Positions 1-4,678 of a DNA stretch of 5,612 nt are shown piece by piece. Numbering within the stretch: the stretch's first letter is position 1; each line of letters opens with the position of its first letter. A program made the translations under genes and the position numbers. The DNA lies in assembly GCA_964354135.1 (NCBI GenBank), contig CAYGZA010000381.1, positions 1 to 5,612 of the forward strand. The letters run 5' to 3'. This DNA comes from CAYGZA01 sp964354135. Its GTDB lineage: Bacteria > Planctomycetota > Planctomycetia > Pirellulales > Thermoguttaceae. The notes beneath the pieces were generated by a model. The model searched no databases. It saw only the letters and a list, made by a program, of their open reading frames with translations, and had not been told where the DNA came from.

Positions 1-426
1 TTTTGTGCGAAGCACCCTTCCGGCCTTTCAGGCAAAATGCACCTGTCCCCTTTTCCGGCCGGCATCCGCTGGATCGTCGAAGACGCCATGAAGTTCGCCC
101 GCCGCGAAGTCAAGCGTGGGAATCGCTACGACGCCGTGATCCTCGATCCGCCCAGCTACGGGCACGGCCCGCACGGCGAAGTCTGGCGGCTTTCCAAACA
201 CCTGCCGCGGCTCTTGACCCTCTGCGGCGAGTTGACGGCGGGGCGGCGCCGGTTCATGCTGCTCACGTGCCACACCCCGGACTTCGATGCCCTCCGGCTG
301 GAGCGGCTGGTCCACGAGACATGGTCGGGCACGCACCAAGGCCGCGTCCGGACCGAGCCGCTCGTGCTTCGCACGGCTTCCGGGCGGGAACTCCCCAGCG
401 GTGTCGCGGTCTATTGGGAGCCGTGA
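1..426 (+). CDS. Class I SAM-dependent methyltransferase, RlmI-like, C-terminal part (5' end missing or disrupted)
   Basis: The frame is open from base 1 and has an internal ATG at 37 (129 residues from there). Counting from that ATG, IRWIVEDAMKF (10-20) and RYDAVILDPPSYGHGP (30-45) match the acidic strand/helix and the DPPS catalytic loop (37-40) of RlmI/YccW-like methyltransferases, which methylate C5 of a cytosine in 23S rRNA. LLTCHTPDF (75-83) sits where the family has its conserved Cys segment. The SAM-binding motif I, PUA domain and preceding helices are absent. Residues before IRWIVED do not look like the family, and a repeat-like motif lies there. This is therefore either a gene cut by the window edge plus a repeat insertion, or a 5'-truncated pseudogene. 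The stop TGA overlaps the next ATG by one base (TGATG), which suggests an operon with the SpoU-type methyltransferase. Substrate is inferred from family only. Confidence 0.72.
   Translation, partial: FCAKHPSGLSGKMHLSPFPAGIRWIVEDAMKFARREVKRGNRYDAVILDPPSYGHGPHGEVWRLSKHLPRLLTLCGELTAGRRRFMLLTCHTPDFDALRLERLVHETWSGTHQGRVRTEPLVLRTASGRELPSGVAVYWEP
31..56. repeat. Repeat-like CACCTGTCCCC motif at the methyltransferase break point
   Basis: The stretch carries CACCTGTCCCCTTTT at 40-54, preceded by an A-rich GGCAAAATG. From memory, such GGGGACAGGTG-type motifs are dispersed in planctomycete and related genomes, often near REP-associated transposases. Only one copy lies in this window, so its repetitive nature cannot be shown here. 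It coincides with the place where recognisable methyltransferase homology begins. Confidence 0.35.
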
Positions 427-1223
427 TGATCACCAGCCTCCGAAACCCGCACGTCAAGAATGCCGTTCGGCTGCGCGGCCGCCGCCACCGGGAAAAAGAG
501 CGGCGGATCCTGATCGACGGGGCCCGCGAGCTCAGCCGGGCCGTGGCGGCCGGCGTGCGGCTGGTGGAGGTCTTCGCTTGCAGGCCGCTTTGCCGGAGCG
601 AAGACGCCCGGCGGGTGCTGGAATTGCTCCCCGGCTGTGGGGCCGGCGTCTTCGAAGTGACGGAGCCTGTGTTCGAGAAGCTGGCATTCGGCGACCGGAC
701 CGATGGAGTCTTGGGCGTGGCCGAGACGCCCGCTGGGACGCTGGACGGGCTAACGCTCGCGGAGAATCCTCTCGTTGCCGTGCTCGAAGGGGTGGAGAAG
801 CCGGGCAACGTCGGGGCCGTGCTTCGCAGCGCGGACGGGGCGGGCGTGTCGGCCCTCATTGTCGCCGACGGGCGAACCGATCTGTACAACCCGAATGCAA
901 TCCGGGCCAGCCTCGGCACAATCTTCACCGTGCCGGTCGCCAAGGCCACGACGGCCGAGACGCTCGCCTGGCTGCGGCGGCAGGGGATAGCCATCTACGC
1001 GGCCCGGGTCGACGGCTCGATGCTGCACGCGCAGGCCGACTTCCGCCGTCCGGCGGCCATCGTGCTGGGAAGCGAAGCCGCGGGGCTTACCGGCGCGTGG
1101 GCGGCCGACGACATAACGCCACTCCGGATTCCGATGCTTGGAGCGGGCGACAGCCTGAACGTGTCGGCGGCTGCCGCGGTGCTTTTCTATGAGGCCCTCC
1201 GGCAACGTGCGCCGGCCGGTTGA
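426..1223 (+). CDS. TrmH/SpoU-family RNA 2'-O-methyltransferase
   Basis: This 265-residue protein is a complete SPOUT-class RNA methyltransferase that transfers a methyl group from SAM to a ribose 2'-OH in tRNA or rRNA. An N-terminal RNA-substrate-binding domain (about 5-98; RILIDGARELSRA, TDGVLGVAE) is followed by the trefoil-knot domain. Motif 1 is KPGNVGAVLRSADGAG (125-140, with N128 and the likely catalytic R134). Motif 2 is AIVLGSEAAGL (211-221, E217). Motif 3 is LRIPMLGAGDSLNVSAAAAVLFYEA (233-257, with S243 and N245). Length is normal for the family. The ATG at 426 is chosen because the protein then begins with the typical ITSLRNPHVK; GGGAG at 416-420 gives a Shine-Dalgarno five bases upstream. 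It overlaps the upstream methyltransferase stop by one base, so translational coupling is likely. Whether the target is the 23S G2251 position (RlmB), a tRNA or another site cannot be told from sequence. Confidence 0.93.
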   Translation: MITSLRNPHVKNAVRLRGRRHREKERRILIDGARELSRAVAAGVRLVEVFACRPLCRSEDARRVLELLPGCGAGVFEVTEPVFEKLAFGDRTDGVLGVAETPAGTLDGLTLAENPLVAVLEGVEKPGNVGAVLRSADGAGVSALIVADGRTDLYNPNAIRASLGTIFTVPVAKATTAETLAWLRRQGIAIYAARVDGSMLHAQADFRRPAAIVLGSEAAGLTGAWAADDITPLRIPMLGAGDSLNVSAAAAVLFYEALRQRAPAG

Positions 1224-1303
1224 TCGGCGGTCGGCGACGGGAACCGGGGCGACCTGTCGCGTCTCCCTTTCATCCATCGCGCCGCGATGCGCTTCCCAGC
1301 ACC

Positions 1304-1333
1304 CCCGCCGGCGGGATGACAACATGTTGTCAT
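1304..1333. promoter_or_regulatory. Two abutting perfect palindromes, candidate operator
   Basis: ATGACAACATGTTGTCAT (1316-1333) is a perfect 18-bp palindrome. It directly follows a second perfect palindrome, CCCGCCGGCGGG (1304-1315). They lie 81 bases after the SpoU stop and 110 bases before the lipase start. The AT-containing 18-mer inside GC-rich DNA, with no loop and no T tract, looks more like a dimeric regulator site than a terminator. The regulator is unknown. Confidence 0.5.
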
Positions 1334-1351
1334 GGCGCGGCGGAATAGCCG

Positions 1352-1402
1352 TCGAAACCCCATCGAAACGAGATCGAGAGCGCCTATAGTTGGCGATATA
1401 GT
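1352..1402 (+). promoter_or_regulatory. Candidate lipase promoter with paired direct repeats
   Basis: TCGAAAC occurs at 1352-1358 and 1363-1369 (11-bp period), and TATAGT occurs at 1385-1390 and 1397-1402 (12-bp period). TCGAAA (1363-1368), 16 bp, TATAGT (1385-1390) is a weak sigma70-like match, with TATAGT one base from the -10 consensus. CTATA/TATAG (1384-1388, 1397-1401) also form an inverted repeat. Transcription starting near 1400-1410 would give a short leader to the lipase ATG at 1443. Confidence 0.4.
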
Positions 1403-1442
1403 CTGAAGGCGAGCCGATCCGCCGTTCGAGAAGGGGAGAACC

Positions 1443-2342
1443 ATGCCCGACTTCGATTTTGAGCCGAAGATCACCTACTCTCTGAAGGATGCCCTTGCCC
1501 TGGCCCTGGCCTCGGCCTTGGCATACGCGGATGAGGGAGAGATTTCGGATGCCGCGGCCGAGTGGGGCCTGCCGAAGTGCAGCTTCATCAGCCGCGAGGG
1601 CACGCAGGTGTTTGTGGCCGCCAATGCCGACATCGTCGTGGTTGCCTTTCGTGGGACTGAGCCGGGTGAGCGGGAGGATTGGCTCACTGACGTCAACTTC
1701 CCCACCCTCCCCGGACCGGCAGGGGAAGTCCACCGCGGCTTCCTCGCGGCGCTGAATTCGGTTTGGATCGACGTTCACGAGGGCATCCGGTCCTTGTGCG
1801 ACCGGAAACAAGGCGTCTGGCTCACCGGGCATAGCCTGGGGGCCGCACTGGCCACGCTCGCGGCGGCGCGGCTGGAATTGCAGCAGCGGGATCCCATCGG
1901 CGGCCTCTACACGTTCGGGTCGCCGCGCGTCGGCGACGGCGAGTTCCGTCGCGCCGCCGACTCGCGATTCCTGCCGCGGAGCTTCCGCTTTGTCAACCAC
2001 AACGACATCGTGACCCGGCTTCCGCCGAGGGCGTTCGGCTTTCAGCACGCCGGCAACGTCAGGTACTTCGATTCGGACGGCAAGCTCCGCGAAGACCAGT
2101 CCTGGTGGGACCGGTTCGAGGCGGCCCTCCCCGTCGGCGACTTGGTCAGCGAAGCCCTCGACAAAGGACCTGACGAAACGCGAAAAGTCGTTTCCGGCCT
2201 CCTCAACGAGTATGTGCGGCATCACTCGATTGACCGGTACATTGAGTTGCTCCGCCGCGCTCAGGGGGAAACGGCCGACCGCTGGCCGCGCCTGACGGGG
2301 GTCTTCGACCGCCTTCAAGAACGGCGTTTACGGCAATCCTGA
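1443..2342 (+). CDS. Class 3 lipase family alpha/beta hydrolase
   Basis: This 299-residue serine hydrolase of the Lipase_3 family would be expected to hydrolyse acylglycerols or other esters. The N-terminal SLKDALALALASALAYAD (13-30) is the usual first helix of the family and not a convincing signal peptide, because no basic N-terminus precedes it; a cytoplasmic location is the simplest reading. AFRGTEP (68-74) forms the oxyanion-hole segment. VWLTGHSLGAALATLAA (125-141) contains the nucleophile elbow with Ser131. TFGSPRVGD (157-165) and FVNHNDIVTRLPP (183-195) supply the usual Asp188. The catalytic His is probably H260 or H261 in RHHSIDRYIELL; H202 in the HAG motif is another conserved position. 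The ATG is set by a strong Shine-Dalgarno, AAGGGGAG (1431-1438), four bases upstream. Own promoter region; no obvious functional partner nearby. Natural substrate unknown. Confidence 0.9.
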   Translation: MPDFDFEPKITYSLKDALALALASALAYADEGEISDAAAEWGLPKCSFISREGTQVFVAANADIVVVAFRGTEPGEREDWLTDVNFPTLPGPAGEVHRGFLAALNSVWIDVHEGIRSLCDRKQGVWLTGHSLGAALATLAAARLELQQRDPIGGLYTFGSPRVGDGEFRRAADSRFLPRSFRFVNHNDIVTRLPPRAFGFQHAGNVRYFDSDGKLREDQSWWDRFEAALPVGDLVSEALDKGPDETRKVVSGLLNEYVRHHSIDRYIELLRRAQGETADRWPRLTGVFDRLQERRLRQS

Positions 2343-2377
2343 TCGACGCCTCGCCCCCGCCGTGCGCCGGCCACCGG

Positions 2378-2405
2378 CCGTGGCTTGCCGACCGTGGCTT
2401 GCCGA
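2378..2405. repeat. Perfect 14-bp tandem duplication
   Basis: CCGTGGCTTGCCGA occurs twice head to tail (2378-2391 and 2392-2405) in the spacer 36 bases after the lipase stop. No coding role is visible. It looks like a slippage or short tandem duplication. Confidence 0.85.
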
Positions 2406-2460
2406 GATGTCCGCCTGGCCCGATCGGGCCTTCCGAGCCGGCTCCCGTTTTCCGGTCCAC

Positions 2461-2484
2461 TTCCACGCTTGGAAAACCGTGGAA
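2461..2484 (+). terminator. Hairpin after the lipase, possible terminator
   Basis: TTCCACG (2461-2467) pairs perfectly with CGTGGAA (2478-2484), giving a 7-bp stem with a 10-base loop. An overlapping alternative pairs GTTTTCC just upstream with GGAAAAC (2471-2477). The following bases (TCTTCGG) are not a real T tract, so intrinsic termination of the lipase transcript is only a possibility. It lies just upstream of the promoter candidate at 2497-2524. Confidence 0.3.
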
Positions 2485-2496
2485 TCTTCGGTACCC

Positions 2497-2524
2497 TTGA
2501 AGTTCGGCGGCACGGCGCTAGAAT
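2497..2524 (+). promoter_or_regulatory. Sigma70-like promoter candidate for the sulfite reductase transcript
   Basis: TTGAAG (2497-2502), 16 bp, then TAGAAT (2519-2524) is the best promoter-like pair in the window: four of six bases match the -35 consensus and five of six the -10. It sits at the edge of an AT-rich island. Predicted start near 2531, leaving a leader of about 217 bases. Two copies of TGTCGA (2527-2532 and 2540-2545, 13-bp period) fall on the predicted start and could bind a regulator. Confidence 0.5.
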
Positions 2525-2747
2525 TATGTCGATTATATTTGTCGAAATACTGATGGTTCTGCGGAGGTGATAAAGCCCCGCTTGGTTGATCGAGTATGAT
2601 TGGCCCGGATTATGCGTGGGACCGCACTGTAGAGCATGCATCTTGCCTGGCTTCCCCAGTCTACTGCCTGGGAGCCTGTGCTACGTGCCCTGGGAACAAC
2701 CATTGTGAGGGGGGCTGCTATGTGAATGGGAAGGGAATTGCCCAACC
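2525..2747 (+). other. Long structured 5' leader of the sulfite reductase gene
   Basis: The 405-base gap 2343-2747 contains no gene I can assign with confidence; this is its transcribed-leader part. GGAGGTGAT (2563-2571) is a perfect 9-nt complement to the usual 16S rRNA 3' end, but no ATG or GTG follows at normal spacing; the nearest start-like codon, TTG 2582, opens only five codons. Part of that site can pair with CCCCGC (2576-2581) in a short hairpin. A stronger hairpin pairs GGCT plus CCCAG (2649-2652, 2655-2659, with a two-base bulge) with CTGGGAGCC (2668-2676), giving nine pairs and an eight-base loop. The ORF at 2596-2751 runs through it. I recognise no known riboswitch core. Base composition is less GC-rich than the genes. 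Confidence 0.45.
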
Positions 2748-2751
2748 ATGA
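2596..2751 (+). CDS. Cysteine-rich 51-residue small ORF overlapping the sulfite reductase start (putative)
   Basis: ATG 2596 opens 51 codons ending at TGA 2749-2751, so the frame overlaps the sulfite reductase ATG by four bases (ATGA), an arrangement typical of translational coupling. The predicted peptide has six cysteines, C17, C24, C28, C31, C37 and C41, with the core YCLGACATCPGNNHCEGGCY at 23-42. It has no signal peptide and I recognise no family. Two readings are possible: a small metal- or sulfur-binding protein, or a leader peptide whose Cys codons let ribosome stalling report cysteine shortage. Against it, no good Shine-Dalgarno sits directly before ATG 2596; the strong GGAGGTGAT is 24 bases upstream, bridgeable only by a weak AAGC/GCTT hairpin. 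Third-position GC is about 57% by hand count, visibly below the neighbouring genes. It may be chance. Confidence 0.3.
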   Translation: MIGPDYAWDRTVEHASCLASPVYCLGACATCPGNNHCEGGCYVNGKGIAQP

Positions 2752-4487
2752 ATGGTCCGTCCAAGCCCAGCTCGGTGGAAGGCATTAAGGCGGCTAGCCA
2801 TTACCTGCGGGGCAACATTGCCCAAGCACTGGCGGACGCCGAGGATGCGTTCGACGACGAGACCACCCAGTTGCTCAAGCACCACGGGATGTACCAGCAG
2901 GACGACCGGGACCTGCGCGGGGCCAAGGATGCCCAGGGCAATCGGCTCGGGAAGGTCTACTCGCTCATGGTCCGGGTCAAGATTCCCGGGGGGAAGCTCA
3001 CCTCGGAGCAATTGCTGGCCCACCTCGACCTGTGCGACCAGTTGGGGAGCGCTACGGCCCGCATCACCGATCGCCAGGACATCCAGTTGCACGGCATTCT
3101 GAAGCGGAACATCAAGGAGGCCATCCGCCGGATCAGCGAGGTGCGGCTGACGACCTTGGGCGCGTGCGGCGACGTGGAGCGGAACGTCATGTGCTGCCCG
3201 GCGCCGCTCCGAGCGGATCGAGTCCGCGAGGAGCTTCAAGCGTTGGCCCATCGGCTCTCGGCCTACCTCCTTCCGCGGACGACCGCCTACCACGAAACCT
3301 GGCTCACCGACGGCGAGACGGGCCGGACGGAGCTTGCCGGCGGCGGGCCCGAGGGCGGACCAGGCGGGGATGCGACGGAACCCCTCTACGGGCCCACGTA
3401 CTTGCCGCGGAAGTTCAAGACGGCCGTGGGGCTGGCGGAGGACAACTGCATCGACCTTTACGCCAACGACCTCGGATTCATGGCCGTTTGCGACGGCGGA
3501 CGGATCCTCGGATACAACGTCCTGGTGGGCGGCGGTTTGGGCGTCACCCCGAGCAACAAGAAGACGTTTCCCGCGGTGGCCAAACGGATGGCCTTCGTCG
3601 GGCCGGGTGAGGTGATCGACGTGACCACGGCGGTCATCAAGGTGCAGCGCGACTTCGGCAACCGCGAGGACCGCAAGCGGGCCCGGCTGAAGTACCTCAT
3701 TGCCGACTGGGGACTGGAGCGCTTCAAGGCCAAGGTCGAAGAGTATTGCGGCCGGCCGCTGGCCGAGCCGAATCCACGGGACGTGTCGGGCTTCGACGAC
3801 CACGTCGGCTGGCACCAACAGGGCGACGGCCGCTGGTTCTACGGCCTGAACGTCGAGAACGGCCGGATCCTGGACCGGGACGGTTTTCGGCTGAAGACCG
3901 CCTTGCGGGAAATCTGCCGAGCCTATCGCCCGGGGATCGGGCTTACGGCCCATCAGAGTATCCTGTTTGCCGACATTTGCCCCGAGGACCGGTCGGGACT
4001 GGAAGATGTCCTCCGGCGCCACGGGGTGAGACTCTCGGAAGAGATCTCCGCGGTGCGGCGCTGGTCGATGGCCTGCGTGGCCCTGCCGACTTGCCCGCTG
4101 GCGGTCACGGAGAGCGAGCGGGTGATGCCCGGGCTGATCGACTCGCTGGAGGCCGAGCTGGCCCGGCTGGGGCTGGGGGACGAGAAGTTCCTGGTTCGCA
4201 TGACCGGCTGCCCCAACGGCTGCACCCGGCCGTACAACGCCGATGTCGGCCTGGTGGGCAAGACGGCCGGCAAGTACACGATCTTCCTCGGCGGCCGGCT
4301 CCTGGGCGACCGGCTCGCGTTTGTCTACAAGGACCTGGTCAAGCTGGAGGAGATCGTGCCGGCGCTTCTTCCCGTCCTGCTCTGCTTCAAGCGGGAGCGC
4401 CGGGAAGGCGAGACCCTGGGCGATTTCTGCCACCGCACGGGCGCGGCCGATCTGGCCGCCCGCGCGTCCGGTGGGACGGGTTCGTAG
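2748..4487 (+). CDS. cysI: Assimilatory sulfite reductase hemoprotein (siroheme/[4Fe-4S], CysI/Sir family)
   Basis: This 579-residue cytoplasmic enzyme reduces sulfite to sulfide with six electrons, feeding cysteine synthesis. It shows the duplicated nitrite/sulfite reductase architecture. The ferredoxin-like half-domains include HHGMYQQDDRD (45-55) and VYSLMVRVKIPGG (70-82), with R76 a likely siroheme ligand. ITDRQDIQLHGILKRNIK (106-123), CGDVERNVMCC (140-150, R145) and LPRKFKT (219-225, K222 and K224) supply further sulfite/siroheme contacts. The cluster cysteines are C443 and C449 (C-x5-C) and C488 and C492 (C-x3-C). Length is normal. Only ATG 2748 fits; an in-frame stop lies at 2706-2708 and AAGGGA (2731-2736) is a slightly distant Shine-Dalgarno. 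No CysJ flavoprotein is visible, and C140 in GACGD resembles ferredoxin-type enzymes, so the electron donor (NADPH via CysJ or ferredoxin) is open. Nitrite reductase is less likely given the overall match. Confidence 0.93.
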   Translation: MNGPSKPSSVEGIKAASHYLRGNIAQALADAEDAFDDETTQLLKHHGMYQQDDRDLRGAKDAQGNRLGKVYSLMVRVKIPGGKLTSEQLLAHLDLCDQLGSATARITDRQDIQLHGILKRNIKEAIRRISEVRLTTLGACGDVERNVMCCPAPLRADRVREELQALAHRLSAYLLPRTTAYHETWLTDGETGRTELAGGGPEGGPGGDATEPLYGPTYLPRKFKTAVGLAEDNCIDLYANDLGFMAVCDGGRILGYNVLVGGGLGVTPSNKKTFPAVAKRMAFVGPGEVIDVTTAVIKVQRDFGNREDRKRARLKYLIADWGLERFKAKVEEYCGRPLAEPNPRDVSGFDDHVGWHQQGDGRWFYGLNVENGRILDRDGFRLKTALREICRAYRPGIGLTAHQSILFADICPEDRSGLEDVLRRHGVRLSEEISAVRRWSMACVALPTCPLAVTESERVMPGLIDSLEAELARLGLGDEKFLVRMTGCPNGCTRPYNADVGLVGKTAGKYTIFLGGRLLGDRLAFVYKDLVKLEEIVPALLPVLLCFKRERREGETLGDFCHRTGAADLAARASGGTGS

Positions 4488-4494
4488 CCCGTCC
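4474..4494 (+). terminator. GC-rich hairpin across the sulfite reductase stop codon
   Basis: GGACGGG (4474-4480) pairs perfectly with CCCGTCC (4488-4494) around a seven-base loop that contains the TAG stop. Only two Ts follow, so it is a weak intrinsic terminator at best. The last codons of the gene (GGTGS) are made from one arm, suggesting that a short repeat has replaced the original 3' end. Confidence 0.4.
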
Positions 4495-4607
4495 TTGGGG
4501 CGACCGTAGGCGTAGGTTATGCTTCAGCACATCGCGCGCGGCGCAAGAAGTACCGATGCACGCTAAGCTGCGGGGGCTTGCCAGCCTGTCAGCGCAATGC
4601 TGCAGCA

Positions 4608-4666
4608 GGACACGCGGGACGCCTGTCCCACTGCTCGGTGCCGGCGGACAGGCGGGACGCCTGTCC
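4608..4666. repeat. Two copies of a 21-nt REP-like inverted repeat
   Basis: Copy 2 (4646-4666) is a perfect hairpin, GGACAGGCG / CGCCTGTCC around GGA. Copy 1 (4608-4628) has the same right arm and a single change in the left arm (GGACACGCG). Copies start 38 bases apart and both are followed by a CACTGC/TACTGC tail. They sit between convergent genes, where such elements can act as bidirectional terminators or RNA-stabilising ends. From memory, GACAGGCGTCCCGCCTGTC-like elements are common in planctomycete-type genomes. No transposase is present here. Confidence 0.75.
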
Positions 4667-4678
4667 TACTGCCCTCTG

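Noticed and set aside
1316..1333. The 18-bp palindrome as an intrinsic terminator for the methyltransferase operon
   Set aside because: The RNA stem would be AT-rich and short, and no T tract follows; a DNA-binding site is the better reading.
750..2318. 522-codon minus-strand open frame across the SpoU and lipase genes
   Set aside because: It crosses two well-supported plus-strand genes and their promoter region, and its translation shows no family motifs.
2362..2553. 63-codon plus-strand ORF in the gap after the lipase
   Set aside because: It contains the tandem duplication, the hairpin and the promoter candidate, has no Shine-Dalgarno and no recognisable sequence features.
2533..2745. 70-codon minus-strand ORF in the sulfite reductase leader
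   Set aside because: No ribosome-binding site, no domain and codon use unlike the neighbours; it opposes the proposed leader transcript.
2525..2747. Possible SAM, cobalamin or other known riboswitch, SRP RNA or 6S RNA in the leader
   Set aside because: I could not find the conserved core sequences of these RNAs; only generic hairpins are visible.
2718..4433. Long open frame on the minus strand (571 codons) opposite the sulfite reductase gene
   Set aside because: It is the antisense shadow of a clearly conserved GC-rich gene; the translation has no recognisable domain and is rich in residues typical of reverse-frame reading.
4608..4666. CRISPR array
   Set aside because: There are only two copies with palindromic arms and a 17-base gap between them, with no further repeats and no cas genes.
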